Origin: Actinomycetota bacterium
GTDB lineage: Bacteria > Actinomycetota > Actinomycetes > Streptosporangiales > Streptosporangiaceae
Length of the DNA stretch: 43,198 nucleotides
Direction of reading: 5' to 3'
NCBI GenBank assembly: GCA_027306495.1
Contig: DAHUZQ010000071.1
Location: 1-43,198, forward strand
Made by a program: the position numbers and the translations under genes. This document shows, piece after piece, positions 18,017 through 25,154 of the stretch (position 1 is its first letter; each line of letters opens with the position of its first letter). Under the pieces are notes generated by a model that saw only the letters and a program-made list of their open reading frames with translations, was not told where the DNA came from and searched no databases.

Positions 18017-19137
18017 GCCTCGGGCACGGCCTGGGAATCCTGCGCGACCAGCACCGGGTCCGGCCTGATGGCGAGCGTGACATGGCCGCCGGGCGGCAGG
18101 CTGCCGACCTCGGAAGTCGGAAGCTGGGCGAGGACGGTGGTGTCACCGAGATCGACCGAAACGCGGCTGGTGGCACCCAGGAACGTCACGCCGATGACGG
18201 AGCCTGCCAGCGCCCCGCCGGCGCCCGCCACGCCCGAGGCCAGCGTGACCGCTTCCGGCCGGACCAGGGCAATCGCCGGCCCGTCCGGAACCGCCTGATC
18301 AACCAGCGGGAGCGTCATGCCGCGCACCGTCACCTGGCCACCGCGCACCTCACCCGCAAGCCGGTTGGTCAGGCCGACGAATTCAGCCACGAACGGGGTG
18401 GCGGGCCGCGAGTAGACCTCAGTCGGTGGCCCGAGCTGCTCGATGCGGCCCTCCTTCATGACGCCGACCCGGTCGGCGATGGCCAGCGCTTCCTCCTGGT
18501 CGTGGGTGACGAACAGGGTGGTGATACCCACCTCGAGCTGGATGCGGCGGATCTGGTCCCGCAACTGGGCCCGCACCTTGGCGTCGAGGGCGGACAGCGG
18601 CTCGTCCAGCAGCAGCACGGTGGGCTGGATCGCCAGCGCCCGCGCGAGCGCGACCCGCTGCTGCTGGCCGCCCGAGATCTGGTGGGCATAACGGTCCGCC
18701 TGCTGCGTGAGCCCGACCAGTTCCAGCATCTCCAGCGCCCGGCGGTCCCGGCCGGCTCTCGGCGCCCGGCGCAGCCGCAGGCCGAAGGCCACGTTCTCGC
18801 GCACGGTCATGTGCGGGAAGAGCGAGTAGGCCTGGAACACCATGCCCATGTCCCGCTTGCTCGCGGGCAAGCGGGTGATATCCCGGCCGCCCACCGTGAT
18901 CCGGCCCTCGTCGGCGTCCTCCAGGCCGGCCAGCAGCCGCAGGGTGGTGGTCTTGCCGCAGCCGGAGGGCCCGAGCAGGGCCACCAGCTCGCCCGGCTCG
19001 ATGGTCAGGTCAACGCCGTCGAGCGCGGTCACCGCGCCGTACCGGCGGCGCAGGCCATCGAGGCGGACCCGCACGCCAGCCCGGGTGGGCGCGGCTTGAG
19101 CGTCAGTAACCGGGGAAGTCATTTGGCCCACCTTCAT
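18013..19137 (-). CDS. ABC importer ATP-binding protein (PotA-like)
   Basis: A 374-residue ATPase with all motifs: Walker A GPSGCGKTTT (about 55-64), Q-loop MVFQAYSLFPHMTVREN, signature SGGQQQRVALARAL, Walker B VLLLDEPLSALD and the switch histidine in FVTHDQEEA. After about residue 240 comes a TOBE-type regulatory domain (LVRPEAVTLA). This layout is that of the spermidine/putrescine, iron, and 2-aminoethylphosphonate importer group. It energises the two permeases encoded just upstream. Start and stop overlap both neighbours by 4 bp (ATGA), so translation is coupled along the operon. Confidence 0.92.
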   Translation of the reverse strand: MKVGQMTSPVTDAQAAPTRAGVRVRLDGLRRRYGAVTALDGVDLTIEPGELVALLGPSGCGKTTTLRLLAGLEDADEGRITVGGRDITRLPASKRDMGMVFQAYSLFPHMTVRENVAFGLRLRRAPRAGRDRRALEMLELVGLTQQADRYAHQISGGQQQRVALARALAIQPTVLLLDEPLSALDAKVRAQLRDQIRRIQLEVGITTLFVTHDQEEALAIADRVGVMKEGRIEQLGPPTEVYSRPATPFVAEFVGLTNRLAGEVRGGQVTVRGMTLPLVDQAVPDGPAIALVRPEAVTLASGVAGAGGALAGSVIGVTFLGATSRVSVDLGDTTVLAQLPTSEVGSLPPGGHVTLAIRPDPVLVAQDSQAVPEA

Positions 19138-19991
19138 CCGCGGCGGCGCCGCCGGCGGCGGCCGACATAGGAGAGGATCATCAGCAGCATGAACGCGAAC
19201 ACCAGCGCCCCGGTCGAGGTGGAGAACAGCACGCCGGCGTTATTGGTGTCGCGGCTGATGTAGTACAGCGCCGTCTGGAGATTGGTGTACAGCAGGGTCA
19301 CGGCTACGGTGAACTCCCCCAGCACCAGCGCGGTGGTGAGCAGCATCGCGTTCAGCAGCGCCTGCCACATGTTCGGGACGACGATCCGCCAGATCACGGT
19401 GAGCCAGCTCGCGCCCAGTGAGCGGGCCGCCTCGGAGAGGGTCTTCAGGTCGACCGCGCCCAGCCCCGCGGCCAGGGCGCGGGAGGAATAGGGCAGGGCG
19501 AGTATTCCGTAGACCCAGAAAAGCTGCAGTGCGGACAGGTTGTAGTGCCGGATGTAGTTGTAGATCGGCGCCAGACCGACGACCAGCACAATCGCCGGGA
19601 TGGTGAGCGGCAGCAGGCACAGGAACTCCACCGCCCGGCTTATCCAGCGCACCCGCAGCTGAATCCAGATCAGCGTGGGCACCACCAGCAGCAATATGAC
19701 GGCGCAGGTGAGCAGCGCCAGTTCCAGCGTGATCTCGATCGCGCTCAGCAGTCCGGGGTAGGAGGGGATCTGCGTCCACGCCGACAGCGAGAACTGGCCA
19801 GGTCTGGTCCCCTCCACCGAGAACCTGGCCATCGCCAGCAGCGGCACCAGGAAGAACAGCCCGAAGACGCAGAAGATCAGGTACCGGAAGGCGTTCAAGC
19901 GGTAGCGCTTGGCCCCCCGCATCCCGCGCCGGGTGTCCGGGGCGGTCCCGCTCTGCGCCGCGATCGCGGCCAGCGGTGCTACCGAAGCCAT
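19134..19991 (-). CDS. ABC importer permease (PotC/ThiP-like inner-membrane subunit)
   Basis: A 285-residue protein with six predicted helices, the first at about 37-57 (LIFCVFGLFFLVPLLAMARF). The EAA-type cytoplasmic loop that docks on the ATPase is in AVDLKTLSEAARSLGASWLTVIWRIVVP (the EAA---G motif reads EAARSLGAS). It ends in a run of arginines (GRRRRRRRG), consistent with a cytoplasmic C-terminus. It forms the membrane channel with the other permease, whose 3' end it overlaps by 13 bp. A second ATG-type start could lie at the conserved region, but the long N-terminus keeps the frame tight with the operon. Confidence 0.9.
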   Translation of the reverse strand: MASVAPLAAIAAQSGTAPDTRRGMRGAKRYRLNAFRYLIFCVFGLFFLVPLLAMARFSVEGTRPGQFSLSAWTQIPSYPGLLSAIEITLELALLTCAVILLLVVPTLIWIQLRVRWISRAVEFLCLLPLTIPAIVLVVGLAPIYNYIRHYNLSALQLFWVYGILALPYSSRALAAGLGAVDLKTLSEAARSLGASWLTVIWRIVVPNMWQALLNAMLLTTALVLGEFTVAVTLLYTNLQTALYYISRDTNNAGVLFSTSTGALVFAFMLLMILSYVGRRRRRRRG

Positions 19992-20845
19992 CGCGCCGTC
20001 CTCCGCTGCAGCAGCGCGTATCCGGTCATCACGACCGCGACCAGGATGATCATCCCGAGCGCGAGGATCTGCGGCTCATTGGGTGAAGCCAGTCCCACCT
20101 CGCTGATGATCGAGGTGTTGATCTGCTGCGGCACCACGTAAGCGATCTGGTTGTCCCAGGCCTGGATGGTGGCGAAGGCGGACAGCGCGTTGGCGAACAG
20201 CAGCAGGGTGGCGCCGAAGAAGGCCGGCCTGAGCAGCGGGACACCGACATGCCGCCAGTACTGCCAGGTGGACCCGCCGAGATTGGCGGTGGCTTCCCGC
20301 CATTGGATCTTCAGGCCGTCGATGGCAGGCAGGAAGACCACCACCATCAGCGGGATCTGGAAGTACAGGTAGATCAGCCCGATCCCCTGGGGATAGTCGA
20401 AATACCAGCTCGCGTGCATGAGGATGCCGGCCGGGCCGACCGTCGCCAGGAACGCGAAGGCGAGCGTCACCCCGCCGAACTGGGCGAGCACCCCGGACCC
20501 GGCGATGTACACCCTGCGGATCAGCCCATCCGGATTGCCGGTGGCGATCGCGTAGGCGAGGATCGCGCCGAGCAGGGCGCCCATCACGGCGGTGATCCCG
20601 GACAGCTCGATCGAGTTGACGAAGTAGAAGCGCACCGTGGGGCTGACCAGCAGCTTGAGGCCGGACAGCGTCAGGCCCGGGCCGTGCTGGGCGCGGATCG
20701 CGCCCCACAGGACGATGCCGGTCGGCAGCAGCAGGAAGACCCCCAGATAGCCCAGGAAGGGGATCACCCCGGCCCAGGCCAGCGGGATCCGGCGCCCGGC
20801 CCCGACGGGCCGGGCGCCGGAGGCGCTCATCGCGGGAGCGGACAA
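19979..20845 (-). CDS. ABC importer permease (PotB-like inner-membrane subunit)
   Basis: A 288-residue protein with about six helices, the first at about 24-46 (AWAGVIPFLGYLGVFLLLPTGIVLWGA). The EAA loop is WREATANLGGSTWQYWRHVGVPLLRP. It pairs with the permease encoded downstream to form the heterodimeric channel typical of PotB/PotC and PhnU/PhnV systems. It lies 4 bp after the binding-protein stop and overlaps the next gene by 13 bp, so the operon is compact. Confidence 0.9.
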   Translation of the reverse strand: MSAPAMSASGARPVGAGRRIPLAWAGVIPFLGYLGVFLLLPTGIVLWGAIRAQHGPGLTLSGLKLLVSPTVRFYFVNSIELSGITAVMGALLGAILAYAIATGNPDGLIRRVYIAGSGVLAQFGGVTLAFAFLATVGPAGILMHASWYFDYPQGIGLIYLYFQIPLMVVVFLPAIDGLKIQWREATANLGGSTWQYWRHVGVPLLRPAFFGATLLLFANALSAFATIQAWDNQIAYVVPQQINTSIISEVGLASPNEPQILALGMIILVAVVMTGYALLQRRTARWLR

Positions 20846-20849
20846 GCCG

Positions 20850-21974
20850 TTACCCGACCGCCTGCGCCCAGTGCGCCGCGAGATAGTTCGCCGCGTTGGT
20901 GCTCTGGGCGGAACTCATGAACACAGGTGTCCCGGTCACCGGCGGCAGCTTGGCTGCGGCACCCGAGTTGATGGTGTGGTTGGCCGTCATGGCCGACATC
21001 TCGACGGGGCGCGCGCCACCCTCCAGCCAGAGGTTCTGCCCACCGACAGCCGCCTGGGAGTACAGGAACTCCTCCCACAGCCGTGCCGCCGCCGGGTGCG
21101 GAGCGTTCTTGTTGATCGCCTGCGCGTAGTAACCGCCCAGGATGGCATTCGGCGGGTCGAACACCTTCCAGTTCGGGTCACCCACGACGCTGGCGGTGTT
21201 GAGGTAGTCCCAGTTGATGACGACAGGTGTGGTGCCGGCCTTGACCGTGGCCGAGGTCGCCTGAATGGGCACGAAGTTTCCGGCCTGCTTGAGCTTCTGG
21301 AAGAAGCTGACGCCCTGGGCGATGCTGCTCACGCTGCCGCCGTTGGCCAGGCTCGCCATCATGACGCCATTGAGTGCCGCGTTCGCCTGGGTGGGGTTGC
21401 CGTTCAGGGCGACCGCACTCTTGAATTTCGGGCCGAGCAGCTGGCTCACCGAAGTGATGGCCCCGAACTTCTTGGAGTCGTAACCCACGGACATGTAGCC
21501 GCCGTAGTCCTGGTACCAGAGTCCGTTGGTGGCTTTCTGGGCAGTGGGGATGGAACTCCAGGTGCTCACCTGGTAGGGCGCGAACAGGCTGGTGTTGGCA
21601 ATTGCGACGGACATGCCGACGTCGACGACGTCGGGTGCGGCGGCTGTCCCGTTCTCCTGCTTGATCGCGTCCACCTCCTCCTGGCTGCTGCCGGAGGGGT
21701 TTGCGGAGTTGACCTTGATGCCGTACTTCTGGCTGAAGTCCTTGATGATCGTTCCGTAGTTGGCCCAGGTCGGCGGCAGCGCGATGACGTTGAGGGTGCC
21801 CTCCTTCTTGGCCGCCGCGATCAGCTTGGCCATGCCGCCCCCAGCCGCGGCGGATGTCACGGTGGACCAGTTGGTCCCACCGGATGAGCCCGATGAGGGG
21901 CTAGCTGAGCATGCCGCCGCCAGCAGGGCCAGCACTGACAGGCCCGCCACAGCGTACCGAGAATGCAGTCTCAC
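20850..21974 (-). CDS. ABC importer substrate-binding lipoprotein
   Basis: A 374-residue solute-binding protein of the PotD/AfuA-like type. The N-terminus has a lipoprotein signal: basic MRLHSR, a hydrophobic core (GLSVLALLAAA) and lipobox LAAAC with Cys22 as the lipidation site. Mature blocks include AKKEGTLNVIALPPTWANYG, PDVVDVGMSVAIAN and INWDYLN, as in binding proteins for polyamines, iron or phosphonates; the ligand is not readable. A longer frame reaches 22154, but GTG at 21974 starts a perfect signal peptide and has AGGAAGGA 6 nt before it. It is the first gene of the operon, and a LacI-type operator lies about 125 bp upstream. Confidence 0.9.
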   Translation of the reverse strand: MRLHSRYAVAGLSVLALLAAACSASPSSGSSGGTNWSTVTSAAAGGGMAKLIAAAKKEGTLNVIALPPTWANYGTIIKDFSQKYGIKVNSANPSGSSQEEVDAIKQENGTAAAPDVVDVGMSVAIANTSLFAPYQVSTWSSIPTAQKATNGLWYQDYGGYMSVGYDSKKFGAITSVSQLLGPKFKSAVALNGNPTQANAALNGVMMASLANGGSVSSIAQGVSFFQKLKQAGNFVPIQATSATVKAGTTPVVINWDYLNTASVVGDPNWKVFDPPNAILGGYYAQAINKNAPHPAAARLWEEFLYSQAAVGGQNLWLEGGARPVEMSAMTANHTINSGAAAKLPPVTGTPVFMSSAQSTNAANYLAAHWAQAVG

Positions 21975-22098
21975 GCGAATCCTTCCTACTCGCTTCCCCG
22001 TCCCGAACTGCACTGGTGGCCGGCTGGCAGTCGCACGGTGCGACGGCACCCGGGGAGGTTTGCGCCCCCTGCCCAGCGGACAGCGCCGGACGAAACGT

Positions 22099-22123
22099 CT
22101 AAAACGTTTAGCATTCGGTATGC
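22099..22123 (-). promoter_or_regulatory. LacI-family operator upstream of the ABC operon
   Basis: CTAAAACGTTTAG (22099-22111) contains the 8-bp palindrome AAACGTTT with the central CG typical of LacI-family operators. An adjoining imperfect palindrome, GCATTCGGTATGC (22111-22123), and a further AAACGT at 22093-22098 extend the site. It lies between the LacI-type gene and the binding-protein gene, so the regulator encoded next door is the natural candidate. Confidence 0.6.
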
Positions 22124-22138
22124 TCACCCACCCCTCAA
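22110..22138 (-). promoter_or_regulatory. Candidate promoter of the ABC operon
   Basis: Reading leftwards, TTGAGG (22138-22133) is a good -35 match and AATGCT (22115-22110) a weak -10, with a 17-bp spacer. The LacI-type palindrome overlaps the -10 and the start point, which would suit repression. Confidence 0.35.
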
Positions 22139-22174
22139 CGGGTGTCAAGGGCAAGGCCCCAGCTTGCGGCTGTA

Positions 22175-23215
22175 TCAGTAATGAATAGTTGGTGACCCGG
22201 AGGTTTCGGGTTGCCGCAGGGACGGACGATCGATCAGGGCGACCGGGGCGAAGTAGTCCTGAGCTGGGTCGATGCCGAGCAGCCTGCGCATGACCGCACG
22301 GCCGATCTCCTGCCCGTCCATGCGGAGGGTGGCAAGCGGGGGATCCAGGAGTTCGGAGCTCGGCAGGTCGTCGTGGCCCACCACCGAGACATCCGGGCCG
22401 ACCCGCAAGCCGAGGTCACGGGCAGCCTTGTAGATCGCGAGCGCGGTGTAATCGGAATTGGTGACCACGGCGGTCGGCGCGTCCGGCCGTGCGAGCATCC
22501 TGGCCGCCGCCGCGCGGACGTCGGGCAGGTCCAGGCGCGAATACAGGACATGCGGCCGCAGCCCGAGTTCGCGTGCCAGCCGGCGGAAGTGACCCAGCCG
22601 GTCGGGGTCCGCCATGAGCGGCCGGGGCGCGGACAGGAAGGCCACCGCGCTATGGCCCAGCGCGGCGATGCGGCGCATCGGCAACTCGACCGCGGCCGCG
22701 TTGTCGGGCAGGACCCTGGTGACGCCGGCGATCGTGTCCGCCGCCGCGTTCAGGACGACAACCGGCGCGCCGGGGCGCAGATCCTGCCAGAGCCGCACCG
22801 CCTGGCCAGATCCGACCGGGGCTATCGCCAGGCCAGCCAGTCGCTGCGCGGCCATCTCCCGCACGTGATCGGCTTCGCGTTCCAGCGAGTACCGGGAATC
22901 GAGCAGGAAGAGGGTCGCCCCGTGCTCGGCGGCCACCTGGCCCGCTCCGCTCAGCACCTCCAGGAAGAACGGGTTCGCCAGGTTGCGCACGACGATCCCG
23001 TAACTGCTCGTCCGCCCCCGGCGCAGAGCCTGGGCCTGCGGATTGGCGCGGTACCCCAGATGGGCCGCCACCGCCAGGATCCGCCGCCGGGTGGCAACGG
23101 CGACACCTGGCTGGCCGTTCAGGGCAAAACTCGCCGCGGCCACCGAGACCCCGGCCGCCCTGGCCACCTCCCGGATCCCGACCTGCTGGCGTGGCCCCGC
23201 CACCTCGTCCGTCAT
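22175..23215 (-). CDS. LacI-family transcriptional repressor
   Basis: A 346-residue regulator. The N-terminal helix-turn-helix and hinge are VGIREVARAAGVSVAAASFALNG through GYRANPQAQALRRGRT (about 12-68), followed by a periplasmic-binding-protein-like sensor domain (YGIVVRNLANPFFLEVL, VVGHDDLPSSELLDPPLATLRMDGQEIG). It should bind a small effector and repress the downstream transporter operon, since it is encoded just upstream with a CG-centred palindrome between. The ATG at 23215 has AGGGGCGG 5 nt upstream and starts at the family N-terminus; the open frame upstream of it is spurious. Confidence 0.9.
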   Translation of the reverse strand: MTDEVAGPRQQVGIREVARAAGVSVAAASFALNGQPGVAVATRRRILAVAAHLGYRANPQAQALRRGRTSSYGIVVRNLANPFFLEVLSGAGQVAAEHGATLFLLDSRYSLEREADHVREMAAQRLAGLAIAPVGSGQAVRLWQDLRPGAPVVVLNAAADTIAGVTRVLPDNAAAVELPMRRIAALGHSAVAFLSAPRPLMADPDRLGHFRRLARELGLRPHVLYSRLDLPDVRAAAARMLARPDAPTAVVTNSDYTALAIYKAARDLGLRVGPDVSVVGHDDLPSSELLDPPLATLRMDGQEIGRAVMRRLLGIDPAQDYFAPVALIDRPSLRQPETSGSPTIHY

Positions 23216-23327
23216 GACCGCCCCTGCCGCGCGAGCTGTGGCCGGGCCGGTCGCGGGTGCTGACCTTACTGCCGGGCGGCCGTTCGTGGTCCACTGTCCC
23301 CGACTCGCCCTGGCAAGGCAAGCGCCC

Positions 23328-23987
23328 TCAGCGAACGCCGCGCGGCCGGAACTGCACGCTGATCCGGGGACCGGTGACTGCGGCCGCTTTGGGCACCGTG
23401 TGCTCCCAGGTGCGCTGGCAACTGCCGCCCATGACCAGCAGGTCGCCGTGGCCGAGGTCGTGACGCAGGCTGCCGCCCCCGCCGCGGGGCCGCAGCAGCA
23501 GCGCGCGCGGAGTGCCGAGCGAGACGATGGCGACGACGGTGTCGCGGGTCCGGCCGCGGCCGATGGTGTCGCCATGCCAGGCAACACTGTCCCGGCCGTC
23601 CCGGTACAGGCACAACCCGGCCGTGGTCAGCGGCTCCCCCAGCATGGGCTGGTAGCGCTCGTTGAGGGCGTCCCTGGCCACCTCAAGTGCCGGATCGGGC
23701 AGGGTCTCGCCCGCTTCGTAGAAGCGCAGCAGCCGCGGGGTGTCCACCACCCGTTCGTACATGTGCCGCCGCTCCGCCTGCCAGGGCACGGCCCGCAGCA
23801 ACCGCCCGAAAAGGGTGTCGGCCCCACTGAGCCAGCCCGGCCGCACCTCGAGCCACGCGCCGCCGCTGAGCTCGACCCGGCGCAGCTCGTGGGCGAGCGG
23901 ACCGGGAACGGCCGCCTCCCCCATCCCGAACAGCGAACCCTGGAACGGCGCCACCGGTGCGGCCCGGTCTTCCCGGACACCCCTCAT
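23328..23987 (-). CDS. AlkB-like Fe(II)/2-oxoglutarate dioxygenase
   Basis: A 219-residue member of the AlkB family. The nucleotide-recognition and iron-binding block is LCLYRDGRDSVAWHGD, with the HxD pair (WHGD); the distal iron His is in QRTWEHTVPK, and the oxoglutarate-binding arginines are in RISVQFRPR. The VAIVSLGTPRALLLRPR strand pair is also typical. AlkB enzymes oxidatively remove methyl groups from 1-methyladenine and 3-methylcytosine in DNA or RNA. The start follows a leaderless -10 box (TATGAT, 6 nt before the ATG) and a near-perfect LexA box overlaps the -35 region, which fits a DNA-damage role. It is convergent or tandem with no partner gene, so it is probably monocistronic. Confidence 0.88.
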   Translation of the reverse strand: MRGVREDRAAPVAPFQGSLFGMGEAAVPGPLAHELRRVELSGGAWLEVRPGWLSGADTLFGRLLRAVPWQAERRHMYERVVDTPRLLRFYEAGETLPDPALEVARDALNERYQPMLGEPLTTAGLCLYRDGRDSVAWHGDTIGRGRTRDTVVAIVSLGTPRALLLRPRGGGGSLRHDLGHGDLLVMGGSCQRTWEHTVPKAAAVTGPRISVQFRPRGVR

Positions 23988-23993
23988 TCCCTC

Positions 23994-23999
23994 ATCATA
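23994..23999 (-). promoter_or_regulatory. -10 box (TATGAT) of a leaderless alkB-like promoter
   Basis: TATGAT matches five of six bases of TATAAT and ends 6 nt before the ATG at 23987. The 6 nt between (GAGGGA) look like a Shine-Dalgarno but touch the start codon, so leaderless initiation is more likely. Confidence 0.6.
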
Positions 24000-24008
24000 G
24001 GCACATCA

Positions 24009-24024
24009 TCAAACCGGTGTTCGA
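24009..24024 (-). promoter_or_regulatory. LexA-binding SOS box at the alkB-like promoter
   Basis: On the gene's strand the sequence is TCGAACACCGGTTTGA. The actinobacterial SOS box is TCGAAC-N4-GTTCGA, so 11 of 12 fixed positions match. It lies 9 bp upstream of the -10 box, over the -35 region, where bound LexA would block RNA polymerase. Confidence 0.65.
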
Positions 24025-24068
24025 TTCCCTGAATCTCCCGGCCCGGCGCCGGCCAGCAGCCGTGACCG

Positions 24069-24095
24069 GCCCTCGGCCAGGTCGGTGCCGAGGGC
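24069..24095 (-). terminator. Terminator hairpin after the IclR-type regulator gene
   Basis: GCCCTCGG / CCGAGGGC, a perfect 8-bp stem with an 11-nt loop, 5 nt beyond the regulator's stop when read leftwards. No T-run follows. Confidence 0.55.
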
Positions 24096-24100
24096 GGGTG

Positions 24101-25009
24101 TCAGCGGATCGAACGGACGCTGGTGGTCATGCGGGCGGCCAGTTCACTGTCGATCTGCCTGGCGGTCTCCCGCAGCTTGGGCAGGAACTCCCGCTCCAGC
24201 GTGCGCATCGGCACACGGGCCGCGTGAGCGCTGGCGTTGATGGCGGCCACCACCCTGCGCGAGGCGTCCCGGATCGGCACCGCGATCGACCGGACACCGG
24301 CTTCGAGTTCCTGATCAACCGCTGCCCACCCCTGCTCGCGCACGGCTTCCAGCACGGCGCGGAACTCTCCCGGGTCGGTGATCGTGTGCTCGGTCAGCCG
24401 GTCCAGGCGGACCCGGCCCAGGTAGGCGTCGACCTCGGCGTCGGGCTGGTGTGCGAGCAGGACCCGGCCCATCGAGGTCGGGTAGGGAGGCAGCCGGGTG
24501 CCCACCGTGAGCGCGATGGTCATGATCCGGTTCGCCGAGGCACGCGCCACGTAGACCAGGTCATCGCCGTCCAGCACGCTGACCGAGCAGGACTCATGCA
24601 GATCCTCGGCGAGGTCTTCCAGGTGCGGCTGGGCGATCTGGGAGACGCTGAAGGACGACAGATACGCGTACCCCAGCGCGAGGACACGTGGGCGCAGTGA
24701 GAACTGCCGGCCGGAACTGCCCACATACCCCAGTTCCTGGAGGGTCAGCAGGAACCGCCGCGCGGCGGCGCGGGTGAGGCCGGTCCGTTCGGCCACCTCC
24801 GACAGGGTCAGCGAGGGGTGCTCGGCGGAAAAGCACCGGATGACCGCCAGCCCCCGGTCCAGCGACTGCACGAAGTCGGTGCGCCGCGCCCCCTCGCCGG
24901 CCTGCTGTCCCGGCGACCGACGGGAACCACGGGGGCGCGGGCGCTGCGGATCGGGCTCCAGATCCTCCTCCAGCGAGCCCGGCGCGGGCAGGCGTTCCGA
25001 TGTGTTCAC
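24101..25009 (-). CDS. IclR-family regulator, PcaR/PobR-like subgroup
   Basis: A 302-residue regulator. After a charged, disordered N-terminus of about 45 residues comes DFVQSLDRGLAVIRCF, the phrase that opens PcaR/PcaU/PobR-type IclR proteins, then the winged helix-turn-helix (LTLSEVAERTGLTRAAARRFLLTLQELGYV, about 67-96) and the GAF-like effector domain. Members of this subgroup control aromatic catabolism, often beta-ketoadipate genes; none is adjacent here, though an intradiol dioxygenase lies 10 kb away. GTG at 25009 follows a -10 box by 7 nt (leaderless). A 15-bp partial palindrome over the start suggests autoregulation. Confidence 0.88.
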   Translation of the reverse strand: MNTSERLPAPGSLEEDLEPDPQRPRPRGSRRSPGQQAGEGARRTDFVQSLDRGLAVIRCFSAEHPSLTLSEVAERTGLTRAAARRFLLTLQELGYVGSSGRQFSLRPRVLALGYAYLSSFSVSQIAQPHLEDLAEDLHESCSVSVLDGDDLVYVARASANRIMTIALTVGTRLPPYPTSMGRVLLAHQPDAEVDAYLGRVRLDRLTEHTITDPGEFRAVLEAVREQGWAAVDQELEAGVRSIAVPIRDASRRVVAAINASAHAARVPMRTLEREFLPKLRETARQIDSELAARMTTSVRSIR

Positions 25010-25022
25010 ATAGCGAACGATA
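25004..25022 (-). promoter_or_regulatory. Leaderless -10 box and candidate autoregulatory operator of the IclR-type gene
   Basis: On the gene's strand TATCGT (25022-25017) is a -10 box ending 7 nt before the GTG start. Overlapping it, GTTCGCTATGTGAAC (25018-25004) has GTTC/GAAC arms and covers the start codon. It resembles the GTTCG-centred sites described for PcaR-type proteins, so the regulator may repress itself. Confidence 0.45.
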
Positions 25023-25054
25023 GCGTGGGCGGGCGAAGTTCACCACGTCGCGCG

Positions 25055-25071
25055 TCCGGGGCGGCCCCGGA
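25055..25071 (-). terminator. Terminator hairpin downstream of rlmB
   Basis: TCCGGGG-CGG-CCCCGGA, a perfect 7-bp stem with a 3-nt loop. It lies 84 nt beyond the rlmB stop and upstream of the IclR-type promoter, so it would separate the two transcripts. Confidence 0.45.
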
Positions 25072-25154
25072 GCGAGTGGGGCATGGCAGTCAGCGCGGGC
25101 TCCCAGCCGCCCTTTCCTCCCGCACTCCGCATGTCTGCGTCTGCTGCCGGCCAG

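Noticed and set aside
16541-18298. 585-codon open frame on the strand opposite the metallophosphoesterase
   Set aside because: It is the mirror of a well-supported gene in very GC-rich DNA. The translation is rich in Arg, Gly, Pro and His, shows no domain, and runs beyond the real gene into the ABC ATPase.
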